Below are positions 1 through 9,000 of a DNA stretch of 64,000 bases, piece after piece; the first letter of the stretch is position 1, and the number at the start of each line of letters is the position of its first letter. Source of the DNA: Clostridium neonatale (GTDB lineage Bacteria > Bacillota > Clostridia > Clostridiales > Clostridiaceae). The position numbers and the translations under genes are program-made. The stretch spans positions 1,854,902 through 1,918,901 of the forward strand of contig NZ_LN890328.1 in the NCBI RefSeq assembly GCF_001458595.1. The letters are read 5' to 3'. A model generated the notes under the pieces. That model was not told where the DNA came from. It did no database searches and saw nothing but the letters and a program-made list of their open reading frames with translations.

Positions 1-1347
1 CGTCTTTAATTTAAGTATATTATAAATCACCCCAAGCATTATAAACCATACTGGTGTTACAAATAAAGCCACACGAGTTTCTTTATTAAGTGCTAATATA
101 CCTATAACAAAAATTAAAAATGCTAAAATTATATAATTAGCAATTGGGTACAGTGGCATTTTGAATTTGCTCCTAGATGCAAGTTCAGGATTAGTTTTGC
201 GATATCTTAAATGACAAATAACTATAATTGCCCAAATAAAGATAAAGCAGAATGTTGATATGCTTGTAATTAGCACAAATACCCCTTCTGGCATAATATA
301 ATTCAGAATAACTGAAATAAAAATCACAGCTGCAGAGAATATTATAGCATTAGAAGGTACTTGATTAGGTGTTAATTTTTTCATTGACTCAGGTGCATTA
401 TTTTCTTTAGCAAGAGAATAAACCATACGGCTTGTACTGAAAATACCACTATTACAAGCAGATGCAGCTGATGTTAGTACAACGAAATTTACAATACTTG
501 CTGCTGCTGTAATTCCTACTGCGCTAAATACCTGTACAAATGGACTTTTATCTGGATTAATTGAATTCCATGGGTATATACTCATAATAACAATAAGCGC
601 CCCAATATAGAAAATAATAATTCTAATTGGAATATTATTAATGGCTTTTGGAATAACATGTTCTGGATTTTCAGTTTCACCAGCTGTTAATCCAACTAAT
701 TCAATTCCAGTAAAAGCAAATACAACCATTTGAAATGAAAGTACAAAACCTTTTATTCCATTTGGGAGCCAACCACCATTATTCCAAAGGTTTGTAAAGC
801 TAGATGTACCAGCATCTGTAGAGAATCCTTTTATTATCATAAATGTACCAATTATAATTAATGCTAAAATTGCAACAATTTTAATTAATGCAAACCAGAA
901 TTCCATTTCTCCAAACAACTTCACTGTTGTAAGATTCATAATTAGTAAAACTATAAGAACTATAAGGCTTGGAACCCACTGAGCTATATTGGGAAACCAG
1001 TATTGTATATAAAGTCCAGCAGCAGTTAAGTCAGCCATGGCAAGTGAAATCCAGCAGAACCAATATGTCCATCCAGTAATAAATGCTGATCCGTTTCCTA
1101 AATAATCATGTACAAAATCTACAAATGAATGATAGTTTAAGTTAGAAAGTAATAGTTCTCCAAGGGCGCGCATAATAAAAAAACAAACTGTTCCTGTTAT
1201 GGCATACGCAAATAAAATAGATGGGCCAGCCAAGCTAATAGACCTGCCTGATCCAAGGAATAAGCCTGTACCAATTGCACCTCCAATTGCAAGTAATTGA
1301 ACATGACGATTTTTAAGGCCTCTAGACAAGTTTTCATTTTCTGACAT
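1..1347 (-). CDS. AAT-family amino acid permease (3' end outside window)
   Basis: This is an integral-membrane amino acid/proton symporter of the APC superfamily, AAT family. The first 449 codons are visible; the frame is open to base 1, so the C-terminus lies outside. Seen: an N-terminal SRGLKNRHVQLLAIGGAIGTGLFLGSG-type segment (the APC signature, residues ~6-32), about eleven hydrophobic segments, and a GIELVGLTAGETENP motif typical of the AAT group (CycA, LysP, RocE relatives). The ATG at 1345-1347 follows GGCGGAG. A tandem glycine riboswitch lies directly upstream, which argues for glycine, D-alanine or D-serine as substrate (CycA-like). The substrate is inferred; family membership is firm. 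Confidence 0.88.
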   Translation of the reverse strand, partial: MSENENLSRGLKNRHVQLLAIGGAIGTGLFLGSGRSISLAGPSILFAYAITGTVCFFIMRALGELLLSNLNYHSFVDFVHDYLGNGSAFITGWTYWFCWISLAMADLTAAGLYIQYWFPNIAQWVPSLIVLIVLLIMNLTTVKLFGEMEFWFALIKIVAILALIIIGTFMIIKGFSTDAGTSSFTNLWNNGGWLPNGIKGFVLSFQMVVFAFTGIELVGLTAGETENPEHVIPKAINNIPIRIIIFYIGALIVIMSIYPWNSINPDKSPFVQVFSAVGITAAASIVNFVVLTSAASACNSGIFSTSRMVYSLAKENNAPESMKKLTPNQVPSNAIIFSAAVIFISVILNYIMPEGVFVLITSISTFCFIFIWAIIVICHLRYRKTNPELASRSKFKMPLYPIANYIILAFLIFVIGILALNKETRVALFVTPVWFIMLGVIYNILKLKT

Positions 1348-1459
1348 ATTATTCTCCGCCTTTCAAAATTATGAATATTTATTAGTTGGAGATACAAATT
1401 ATGAATAGATAAGGTCTAAATAAAGTAATTAAATATAAATTACTTTTTAAGATATGTTA

Positions 1460-1634
1460 ACTACCCTGTCCTTTTACCTGAGAGTTTCGCTATACAGCTT
1501 TCTCCTTCGGTGCTCATTATAAAGAGTCTCTCCAAGGATTCATCCAATAGCGGTCATCTCTAATATGTTATTAGGTACCTGAAAGATTTACTTCTTCGGT
1601 GTATAGCCATAGCCATAACTCTCCCGCTATCTTC
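1460..1634 (-). promoter_or_regulatory. Tandem glycine riboswitch
   Basis: Read on the minus strand, two consecutive glycine-aptamer cores are visible. The first (about 1548-1632) has GCGGGAGAG, then ACCGAAG, then a GGTA core and GATGACCGC closing the stem. A short linker (TGGATGAATC) follows. The second (about 1463-1546) has TTGGAGAGACTC, CACCGAAGGAG, and ACTCTCAGGTAAAAGGACAG. This is the classical two-aptamer layout. It sits about 115 bp upstream of the permease start and is cotranscribed with it, so glycine probably controls this transporter. No clear terminator helix was resolved in the expression platform. Confidence 0.93.
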
Positions 1635-1782
1635 ATCTGAATTATTAAATTTCTTATTATATACTAATACTTTTTTGTAAAATTTACAAGTTTTTTATTT
1701 TAATTTAGAAAAACATTTTTCATAAAAATAGCAGACTATATTTCAAGTCTGCTTAAATAATATTCTTTTTAAATCAATAATT

Positions 1783-2895
1783 TTATTTCCATACCTCTTT
1801 TGCAACTTCCTGAACCAGTTTCAATTTTGCCCATTGTTCTTCTTCTGTAAGTTTATTACCTTCTTCCGTAGATGCAAATCCACACTGAGGACTTAAACAT
1901 AAGCGTTCCAATGGAATGTATTTTGAAGCTTCTTTGATACGTTTAATTATATCATCTTTATTCTCAAGTACAGGAGATTTTGTTGTAATGAGTCCTAATA
2001 CAACTTTCTTATCTTTACCTACATATTTAAGTGATTCAAAATCACCAGAACGTTCATCATCAAATTCCAAATAAAAGGCCTGTACATTTTCTTTTGCAAA
2101 GAGATCTTTTGCTACACTGTCATAACCTCCCTGGCACGCCCATGTAGAATGAAAATTTCCTCTACATATATGAGTGTTAATTACAAGGTCTTCTGGCTTA
2201 CCTTCAATAGCAAGATTATTGATTCTTATTAATTTTTCAATATTATCTTGAAGGCCATCTTCATCAGTCCCCAAAATTAAGCAAGCATTAGGATCAACAC
2301 ACACTCCCCATGTACAATCATCAAACTGGATGTTCCTGCATCCAGCTGCATATAAGTCTCTAATAACTTTTTTGTATCCATCTGCAATATCTAAAATCAA
2401 CTCTTCTTCGTTTGGATAAATGGCTTTTGTTTTTCCCAAATTCCCAGGGATAATCATCTGGAATAGAAACTGTGCCGGTGCAGGAATTGTCTGTCTAGCA
2501 ACAGTATTATCATCTTCAAATTGTTTTACAAATTTAAAATGTTCCACAAAAGGATGATTGTGAGCAGATACTTTTCCAATAAGGAATGTGTCATCAATTA
2601 ATGCTGCCTCTCCATCAAATGGAATTCCACATTTTGTTTTCTCATGTCCAACACCATTAAATGCCCACATAAAATCAAGATGCCATGAACTCCTTCTAAA
2701 CTCTCCATCTGTTATAACACTTAGTCCAGCTGCTTTCTGTTTTGTAATTAAATCTGTAATCGCCGCATTTTCAACTTTTTTTAGCTCTTCTGCTGTAATT
2801 TTTCCATTTACATATTCACTTCTTGCCTTCTTTAAATAATCAGGTCTTAAAAAACTCCCTACAATATCATATTTAAAAGGTGCATTGTTATTCAT
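1783..2895 (-). CDS. MetE-like methionine synthase / methyltransferase (YxjG/YxjH type)
   Basis: A 370-residue protein matching the C-terminal catalytic half of cobalamin-independent methionine synthase. This family uses a zinc-bound thiol acceptor and a folate or similar methyl donor. Seen: an N-terminal VGSFLRP motif, VITDGEFRR near residue 65, the zinc-ligand pair H-x-C in NTHICRGN, and the third ligand cysteine in LSPQCGFAS near the C-terminus. It lacks the N-terminal MetE domain, as in the short YxjG/YxjH proteins of Bacillus. I chose the ATG at 2893-2895 because it follows ATAGGAGGAA; a longer frame starting at 2973 has no such site. A LysR gene lies just upstream on the same strand. 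Confidence 0.88.
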   Translation of the reverse strand: MNNNAPFKYDIVGSFLRPDYLKKARSEYVNGKITAEELKKVENAAITDLITKQKAAGLSVITDGEFRRSSWHLDFMWAFNGVGHEKTKCGIPFDGEAALIDDTFLIGKVSAHNHPFVEHFKFVKQFEDDNTVARQTIPAPAQFLFQMIIPGNLGKTKAIYPNEEELILDIADGYKKVIRDLYAAGCRNIQFDDCTWGVCVDPNACLILGTDEDGLQDNIEKLIRINNLAIEGKPEDLVINTHICRGNFHSTWACQGGYDSVAKDLFAKENVQAFYLEFDDERSGDFESLKYVGKDKKVVLGLITTKSPVLENKDDIIKRIKEASKYIPLERLCLSPQCGFASTEEGNKLTEEEQWAKLKLVQEVAKEVWK

Positions 2896-3020
2896 AATTA
2901 TTCCTCCTATAAAAGTTGTTAATCTAAATTTAAAAAACAATCTTTTATCAAAAATTTTTATTGAAGTAATCATATCACATAAATTTAATTATAGTGTAAC
3001 TCCAAAAAACTATTACTTGT

Positions 3021-3037
3021 TATAGTTTTATACTATA
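3021..3037. promoter_or_regulatory. LysR-type operator (inverted repeat)
   Basis: TATAGT-TTTAT-ACTATA is a perfect 6-5-6 inverted repeat that fits the T-N11-A LysR box. It lies between the LysR gene and the MetE-like gene. About 25 bp further down the minus strand is a TATAAT -10 sequence with only a weak -35, which suits an activator-dependent promoter. Binding by the neighbouring LysR protein is inferred. Confidence 0.6.
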
Positions 3038-3082
3038 GCTGAAATATGTAAATCTTGTTTTTAAAAGCACTAGAAATAAATC

Positions 3083-3991
3083 TTATATAAATTCTGAAAT
3101 AATTTCATTTAATGCATCAATGTAAATATTCGCAAGTTTGCTAAGCCTAATACTTTTATGTGAAATCCAACCAACTATTATTTCTTCATTGACATCTAGA
3201 GGTACAGCAATAATATCATTTCCATTTAAATCAGAACTTAGAACTCCCGTTGATATAGTGTACCCATTTAATCCAATTAATAGATTAAAAAGAGTTGCTC
3301 TATCACTAACTTTTATGTTTTTTTTATGAGAAAGAGTACTTAGTATTTCTTCAGAAAAATGAAATGAATTATATTCTCCCTGCTCAAAACATAAATATGG
3401 ATAATCCCTCAAATCTTCAATAGTTACTACTTTTTGCTTTGAAAGAGGATTATTTATACTAATAAATACATGTGGTTTTGCCACAAATAACTTTGTAAAC
3501 TTTAAATTGTTTTCCTTAAAGAGTTTATTAAGAATTTTTGAATTAAACTCATTTAAGTATAAAACTCCTATTTCACTTCTAAGATTTTTTACATCGTCAA
3601 TAATTTCATAGGTTTTCGTTTCTCTTAGACTAAATTCATATTCGTTATTTCCATATTCTTTTATTAAGTTAACGAAAGCATTGACAGAAAAGGCATAATG
3701 CTGAGTTGATACAGAAAAATGTTGTGCTGAAGGCTTTGTATTAAAATATCGTTTTTCTAACAGTTCTGTTTGCTCAACTACTTGTCGTGCATAACCTAAA
3801 AATTCTGCTCCATCAACTGAAACACTAATTCCTCTGTTTGTACGCTGAAAAATACTTATATTTAGTTCAGTTTCAAGTTCTCTAATTGCATTAGAAAGAC
3901 TTGGCTGAGTAATAAAAAGCTTTCTAGCAGCAATATTAATTGATCCACATTTTGCAATTTCAATTGCATATTTTAATTGCTGTAATGTCAT
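3083..3991 (-). CDS. LysR-family transcriptional regulator
   Basis: A 302-residue LysR-type regulator. The N-terminal winged helix-turn-helix (residues 1-60) carries GSINIAARKLFITQPSLSNAIRELE, a textbook LTTR DNA-recognition helix. Residues ~90-300 form the periplasmic-binding-like effector domain. The ATG follows a GGTGGTGATAAA ribosome site. The gene is upstream of, and in the same direction as, the MetE-like gene, with an LTTR-like operator between them. The likely role is control of that methyltransferase in response to a sulfur or methionine-related signal. The target is inferred from position; the family assignment is certain. Confidence 0.9.
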   Translation of the reverse strand: MTLQQLKYAIEIAKCGSINIAARKLFITQPSLSNAIRELETELNISIFQRTNRGISVSVDGAEFLGYARQVVEQTELLEKRYFNTKPSAQHFSVSTQHYAFSVNAFVNLIKEYGNNEYEFSLRETKTYEIIDDVKNLRSEIGVLYLNEFNSKILNKLFKENNLKFTKLFVAKPHVFISINNPLSKQKVVTIEDLRDYPYLCFEQGEYNSFHFSEEILSTLSHKKNIKVSDRATLFNLLIGLNGYTISTGVLSSDLNGNDIIAVPLDVNEEIIVGWISHKSIRLSKLANIYIDALNEIISEFI

Positions 3992-4010
3992 TTTATCACC
4001 ACCTTAAAAA

Positions 4011-4277
4011 TAAAAAAATCGCCAAGGCGACTATGATATAGTCTTCTATAAAAATACAAATCCAATAGAATACAATAGCTTTTATAAAACGTAATCCTTT
4101 AAGCCGTCGATTTTTTTCAGCGCACTCTGGATTTTCTGAGCTTGCCGAAGAAAAGACCAGGCGCATATAATTTATTTTTTATTCTTTAGGAACTATGCAT
4201 TTAGTTTATTGCAATATTTTTAAAAATGAATTATCCACAGATTATCCATGAATATAATTTCCTAAAGAATAAAAAAG
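4011..4277. repeat. Dispersed structured repeat, copy 1
   Basis: A 267-bp noncoding block, nearly identical to 52134-52397 in the same orientation. It starts with an A7 tract and a TCGCC-AA-GGCGA hairpin. Next come GACTAT-GAT-ATAGTC, a GC-richer central part (about 4100-4165), and a long hairpin with perfect 18-bp arms (4175-4192 and 4259-4276). The loop holds a consensus DnaA box TTATCCACA (4231-4239). The block contains no sensible ORF. On the minus strand it begins at the T-tract of the MATE gene's terminator and ends in a terminator-like hairpin with seven Ts. It may be a small RNA gene or a MITE-like mobile unit. Confidence 0.8.
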
Positions 4278-4308
4278 TCCTTCTAACTGATATGCTAGAA
4301 GGTATCAA
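4276..4308 (-). terminator. Terminator of the MATE gene
   Basis: TCCTTCTA and TAGAAGG form a hairpin around ACTGATATGC, followed on the minus strand by TTTTTT. It lies just past the MATE stop codon. The T-tract is shared with the right end of repeat copy 1. Confidence 0.7.
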
Positions 4309-4317
4309 TTTTACAAG

Positions 4318-5727
4318 TTATATTTCTATATTCTCTTTTACAACCTCTCCTTCTAACATTTGTTCTTCATGTATTGTTATATCAATCTCTTTCTTTAAAT
4401 CCTTTAATACAGCACCATATGCTGGTATCAAAAATGCATCTGCACATATCCATGCAACTGGACTAGCAAAACATACTGCTATATATCCAAATATAGGAAC
4501 TAAAACAAATCCACACACTGTTCTTGCTATCATCTCACATACTCCAGCAAGTATTGCAAACATTGAATATCCCATTCCCTGAATAGTAAAACGTACTACA
4601 TTTACAAAACATAATGGAATATAAAAAGTTGCTGTCATTATTAAATATTTAATTACTTGTGAAAGTATTTGTGCTTCACTACTATCTATAAATATTAATG
4701 CTATGCTCTTTCCAAAGAAAATTGATACAATAAGAGCTATTATTGAATATGCTGATCCTATAATTATACTGCTCTTTATTCCTTGACTTATACGCTCTAG
4801 CTTTCTAGCCCCAACATTTTGTCCAGCATATACAGCCATTGTTGAACCAAGTGCATCAAATGGACAGCATAAAAACGCAGATATCTTAGACCCAGCAGCA
4901 ACTGAAGCTACCACATCTGAACCAAGATTGTTTACTGATGTCTGTAGTATTACACTACCTATAGCGGTAATAGAATATTGTAATCCCATTGGTATTCCCA
5001 TATAACATAACTTTTTAATACATCTTACATCAATTTTTAATTCATCTTTTTCAAATTTAAGAATTTCATATTTTTTTCTCATAAATATTAAGCAACATAC
5101 TCCTGATATTCCCTGTGATATAACCGTAGCCAAAGCTGATCCTTCTACTCCCATATGCACAAATATTATTAAATATAAGCCCAAAATAACATTAATCACT
5201 GAAGATATAATTAAAAAAATAAGTGGTGTCTTACTATCTCCAAGTGAACGAATAATACCTGCTAACAAATTATAAAGAAATGTTACTGGTATTCCTAAAA
5301 ATATTACAAATATATAATCATATGCACCATCAATAATATTTTCTGGTGTCCTCATCAAAACTAAAATATCTCTGCAAAATACACATACTATAACTGTCAT
5401 TATAGCTGAAATTATAATTGATAACCATGCACTATTAGCTACATATTTACGTAAAAGTTTATAATCAGATGCTCCAAATTTTTGTGCTACTGGTATTGCA
5501 AATCCATTACAAATCCCCATGCAAAATCCAATTATCATAAAATTTATTGAACTTGTTGACCCTACTGCCGCTAAAGAATCAACGCCCAAATATTTCCCTA
5601 CTATAATTGTATCTGCCATACTATAAAACTGTTGAAATAGCATTCCAAACAATAATGGAATTGAAAATCCCAAAATAATTTTAAATGGATTACCTGTAGT
5701 CATATCTTTTGTTTCATTCTTTGCCAT
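4318..5727 (-). CDS. MATE-family multidrug efflux transporter
   Basis: A 469-residue, twelve-helix cation-coupled exporter of the MATE/MOP superfamily (NorM/DinF-like, Clostridium-type). Seen: the N-terminal GNPFKIILGFSIPLLFGMLFQQFYSMADTIIVGKYLG segment, typical of this subfamily, and a second pseudo-symmetric half starting near residue 235 (CYMGIPMGLQYS). Length is normal for the family. The start codon follows AAGAGGATAAAGGCT. It is a single-gene unit with its own terminator hairpin (4276-4308). The drug or metabolite exported cannot be read from the sequence. Confidence 0.92.
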   Translation of the reverse strand: MAKNETKDMTTGNPFKIILGFSIPLLFGMLFQQFYSMADTIIVGKYLGVDSLAAVGSTSSINFMIIGFCMGICNGFAIPVAQKFGASDYKLLRKYVANSAWLSIIISAIMTVIVCVFCRDILVLMRTPENIIDGAYDYIFVIFLGIPVTFLYNLLAGIIRSLGDSKTPLIFLIISSVINVILGLYLIIFVHMGVEGSALATVISQGISGVCCLIFMRKKYEILKFEKDELKIDVRCIKKLCYMGIPMGLQYSITAIGSVILQTSVNNLGSDVVASVAAGSKISAFLCCPFDALGSTMAVYAGQNVGARKLERISQGIKSSIIIGSAYSIIALIVSIFFGKSIALIFIDSSEAQILSQVIKYLIMTATFYIPLCFVNVVRFTIQGMGYSMFAILAGVCEMIARTVCGFVLVPIFGYIAVCFASPVAWICADAFLIPAYGAVLKDLKKEIDITIHEEQMLEGEVVKENIEI

Positions 5728-6349
5728 AGCCTTTATCCTCTTTCTAAAGCTAATATATTTAAAATATTATATTGCTCTTTTATACTCGTAAAATTTCTTC
5801 CTTATTATAGCTTAAGATCTATTGTTCTTTCAATGATTTATAAGAAAATCATTTCATTTTAATTTATTTTTGTAATTTTTCATAAATAATGTTTAATAAC
5901 TCTAAAATTAACAATCCCAAAGCTAAAAATTCATTAAAATTAGTCTTGAACTTTTGTGATTTATTAAGTGAATATAATACCATTTAAGAACTTAATAATG
6001 TTACTTACTAATTTTCAATAAAACAGTAAGTTAATTCTTATATATTGTGTTGGTTTTATTTCTTGAAAATATTTTAATTATTGTTATATAATACCTAAAT
6101 TCGGAGTAAAAGTTTATTATTGTAATTAAGAAACATGGGTAACTGTTGCTTATAATTCATTTTAACCATTGTAATCATAGCTTTAATAATAGTTATAATT
6201 GTTTTTTCCTATCTAAAAAGGAGATCCTACCAAAATGGTAAGATCTCTTTTACTTTGATTTTAGAATACTCCTGCTAATAGATCTAATAAAATCTGATTT
6301 AAATTTTCTTCTTGATACAGATTATTAAACTTTGTATACATTAATACCT
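5728..6349. other. Gene-free interval
   Basis: About 620 bp of very AT-rich DNA between the MATE gene and the decayed insertion sequence. Apart from the hairpin listed at 6217-6251 I see no ORF, structured RNA or repeat here. Confidence 0.6.
6217..6251. terminator. Bidirectional terminator-like hairpin
   Basis: AAAAGGAGATC-C-TACCA and TGGTA-A-GATCTCTTTT form a strong stem with A and T flanks, so it could end transcription in either direction. No intact gene points into it, so it may be left from a lost neighbour. Confidence 0.55.
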
Positions 6350-7393
6350 ATATGCGAATCAATATTTAAGTAGTTAAAAAATTCTGAAAATACTTTGTGT
6401 TTTCAATAAATTAGTTAATATATCTACATTACAAAAGTATTACTGAATACCAGCATAAATGCCGTTATTTTACCCCAAACATGAGTAAGTATACCTTTCA
6501 AAGATCTTACTTTTGAAGCATTTTGTAATTTTACTTTTTCATCAATTTGATTGATAAGGATTCAATAGGCTGCCTTATTTTACTTATAGCCGTGGAAGTT
6601 AGTGATTGAGCTGAATCCATTATTTTTTCTCCACGCTTTCTCTTATACGGAGTTAAAATAACCGTTCCATTAGCATTTGCTAATGTTTGAAGATCAGAAT
6701 CTGCATAAGCTCTATCGGCATATATTTTACGATTTTCAAAGTTAAGTAAAAGTTCCCTTACAGCTTCTAAATCATGAACTGATGCTTGTGTTAATAAAGC
6801 ATATTCTGGATACGGAGTAGTCTTGGGTCTTACATTTGCAATTACATGAAGTTTGCAACCATAATAATGAAAATCTTTGGTTGCACAATAGCCTTTATTA
6901 CAAATTTCACTAGCAACTTTTCCTTTGTAGCCTCTTTTATCTTTAGCTAACGCTATCGGAAAAGAATCTACTATATTCTCAGTATAGATGAAAATTTATT
7001 AGTAAAAATTGATGCTAAAATACATGTTAGTTCTCGAAATGCTTCATGCAAGTTATTAAGTCTGTTATTAAATGCCTGATAACTTGGTATGTTTAGAAAG
7101 TATTCAATTAAGTGATTTACAGCATATTTGTACACATCTTTTTTAGTATATTGTTTTTGTAATGTTGCCCATAAATAAATTGTCATTATCTCCTGATCAG
7201 TGAATTTAGGCAAACAATTATTACTAAAACGTTGCACAGAATATGCTAATCTGCTATCATAAATAGCAGAAACATAACAATATAATTCAATTAGTTTAAT
7301 AATAGTTTTCTGATTCATAACTTTTATTTTAAACTAAATTTGAATTTTGTTATGTTTCTTTTTTATTTCGATTTTAACTCTTGATTCGCATAT
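6350..7393 (-). mobile_element. IS982-family insertion sequence, inactivated
   Basis: An element of about 1.04 kb bounded by matching inverted repeats: ATATGCGAATCAA at 6350-6362 and its complement at 7381-7393. It contains one transposase gene read leftward, which is frameshifted. Size and transposase type fit the IS982 family. A 92-bp internally deleted relative with the same ends lies at 9001-9092. I could not identify flanking target duplications with confidence. Confidence 0.8.
6424..7318 (-). pseudogene. IS982-family transposase, frameshifted
   Basis: The N-terminal part (7318 to 6971, about 115 codons, starting MNQKTIIKLIELYCYVSAIYD) runs into a stop after SSILRI. The rest continues in another frame from about 6985 to a TAG at 6424-6426. 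The downstream frame holds the DDE residues: D in NIVDSFPIA, D in IYADRAYAD, and E in IRQPIESLINQID. A one-base indel around 6975-6987 splits the gene. Together the parts give a full-length IS982 transposase of about 295 residues, so the loss looks recent. It is probably inactive. Confidence 0.85.
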
Positions 7394-7449
7394 TATTATA
7401 TAAAATTTTAAGAATTGCTTCTGTTGCCCATCACATCATTATCAAGAGT

Positions 7450-7512
7450 TTATATGCTCAATTTGTAGAAACAATTTTATTATTTTAACTGTCTGCTATA
7501 AATTGAGCATAT
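7450..7512 (-). terminator. Hairpin downstream of the YdcF-like gene
   Basis: TATGCTCAATTT and AAATTGAGCATA pair across a loop of about 35 nt. It lies between the YdcF-like gene and the insertion sequence and probably marks the end of the leftward transcript. The long loop makes this less certain. Confidence 0.4.
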
Positions 7513-7610
7513 TATTTCATAATTAAATCCTTATAATACTTCCACCACAAACTTGGATGACCTAATCAATATCCAATATCATTTTCTGAATTTAATACAT
7601 GTAGCTGGTT

Positions 7611-8381
7611 TTAAGCTCTAACCAAATCCCTATATTCACCTTTTAAGTATTCAAAAGCATCTAACACATCTTTTGGTACCTCAACATGTGCAATATATCC
7701 TCTTCCATTTGGTCCATATCCACTTTCATTATCATTCAATCGTGGTATTTCACCCATAAGCAGTGAAATATATCTTTCAAGATCCCACATTCCTAATATA
7801 TTATTTTTCTCAAATGTCAACTTATCTTCTTTAACTATAACTTTAGTCTTATATGAAGCGTAGTTTATTATATTAATATTGGAATCATACTTTCTAAATC
7901 CTGCTTCCATTCTATGCTGCATAGTTGCATCTTGAATAATAATGATATTTTTAGCCTCAATATTTTTCTCATTCAACAAACGCAATGCATATGTTACATT
8001 ATTACCACAATTAGTAGATTCCCTTTCTATATAATAATCTTTTATATTATATTTTAAATTCATATACTGACCCATTATATCTGCTTCCATCTTATTTTCT
8101 GTCTCAATTTCTGGGCATTCTTCTTTTACTTTTTTTCTTAAACTTTCAGTAGTATGACCTTCTCCTCCAACAATCATAAGCTTTTTAGCTACGCCATTTA
8201 ACATAGCTTTTCCAGCTACTTTACAGCCTTCTAGTATGCTTCCACCAAATAATATTAATGAATCAGCATGTTCTATATTATATTTCTTTATTAATTCTTC
8301 TCTAGTTAATTCTTGTACATCCCTTTTTCCACAAAAATCTGCTAATATATTGATCTTTTCTGCTACAACTTGTAGGCTCAT
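7611..8381 (-). CDS. YdcF-like DUF218 protein
   Basis: A 256-residue soluble protein of the DUF218 (YdcF/SanA/ElyC) superfamily. Seen: SLILFGGSILEGCKVAGK near residues 42-60, LMIVGGEGHTTESL, and IIIIQDATMQHRMEAGFRKY, which match the conserved loops of E. coli YdcF. That protein is reported to bind S-adenosylmethionine-like ligands; the reaction is unknown. There is no signal peptide. I start at the ATG at 8379-8381 because it follows GAAGGGAGATAAATAC. An upstream in-frame ATG at 8447 has no ribosome site and adds residues the family lacks. Confidence 0.8.
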   Translation of the reverse strand: MSLQVVAEKINILADFCGKRDVQELTREELIKKYNIEHADSLILFGGSILEGCKVAGKAMLNGVAKKLMIVGGEGHTTESLRKKVKEECPEIETENKMEADIMGQYMNLKYNIKDYYIERESTNCGNNVTYALRLLNEKNIEAKNIIIIQDATMQHRMEAGFRKYDSNINIINYASYKTKVIVKEDKLTFEKNNILGMWDLERYISLLMGEIPRLNDNESGYGPNGRGYIAHVEVPKDVLDAFEYLKGEYRDLVRA

Positions 8382-8443
8382 GTATTTATCTCCCTTCTTG
8401 TGTATATAATAAGCTTGTCCCAAGCTATTTACATTGAATTCTA

Positions 8444-8583
8444 TCACATTTCTACACCAGCCAAATGATTTCTTTCTGCTTCTTTTAATATTCCATTGCC
8501 ATCATTATCTCTATCTATATAAATAAGAAAATATCCTTTCTTCATTTCTCCTGTTGATATACTTACTGAATCAATATATCCCC
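8444..8583 (-). pseudogene. Remnant ORF with EF-hand-like loop
   Basis: An open stretch of about 46 codons without a convincing start reads WGYIDSVSISTGEMKKGY and then DRDNDGNGILKE, ending at a TGA. The 12-residue segment resembles a calcium-binding EF-hand loop, with acidic residues at positions 1, 3, 5 and 12. It looks like the C-terminal end of a larger lost gene. The parent family is not recognised. Confidence 0.35.
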
Positions 8584-8594
8584 ATATGATTAAA

Positions 8595-8696
8595 CTAACA
8601 TTTTTTAGCTAAAGATATTGTTGAAACAGAATATACATTTAATAAAACATGATCTGCAACCTTCTTTTCTGAAGATCGTAATGTATTATAATAAGA
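8595..8696 (-). pseudogene. Fragment of a MurR/RpiR-family regulator
   Basis: 33 codons read YYNTLRSSEKKVADHVLLN followed by YSVSTISLAKKC and a stop. This matches the start of the RpiR-type helix-turn-helix (typically LTKSEKKVADYILENPEEV...SIAELA). Nothing of the SIS sugar-phosphate domain follows. It is a gene relic in an area with several other remnants. Confidence 0.5.
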
Positions 8697-8709
8697 TTTA
8701 TTTCTATTC

Positions 8710-8850
8710 TTAATTTTTAGTTAATCTATTCAATTCATCTATAGCAGCTACAAGTTCAGATTCATACTCTTCATATAAATCTCCTTCATCTTCTCCAAGC
8801 TGTTCTTCATAAAATCTTATCAAAGACTGAAGTTCATCTATTCTACTCAT
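8710..8850 (-). CDS. Small acidic protein, 46 aa
   Basis: Encodes MSRIDELQSLIRFYEEQLGE followed by more acidic residues, ending in AAIDELNRLTKN. It is strongly acidic and predicted all-helical, with heptad-like spacing that suggests a short coiled coil. A good ribosome site (AAGGAGAATAAT) precedes the ATG at 8848-8850, which supports real expression. No known domain is recognised. It is too short for standard ORF thresholds. Confidence 0.55.
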   Translation of the reverse strand: MSRIDELQSLIRFYEEQLGEDEGDLYEEYESELVAAIDELNRLTKN

Positions 8851-9000
8851 ATTATTCTCCTTTTGTTATATTTTAATTTTTTTATAATACTTTAAGCGTA
8901 ATATCTATACCAATTTTTTACACAATCAATTTTATATTGTTGTATAAAACAAAACAGTAATAAATTAACCATAAAAAAAATTCCTATATTTTTTCATATA

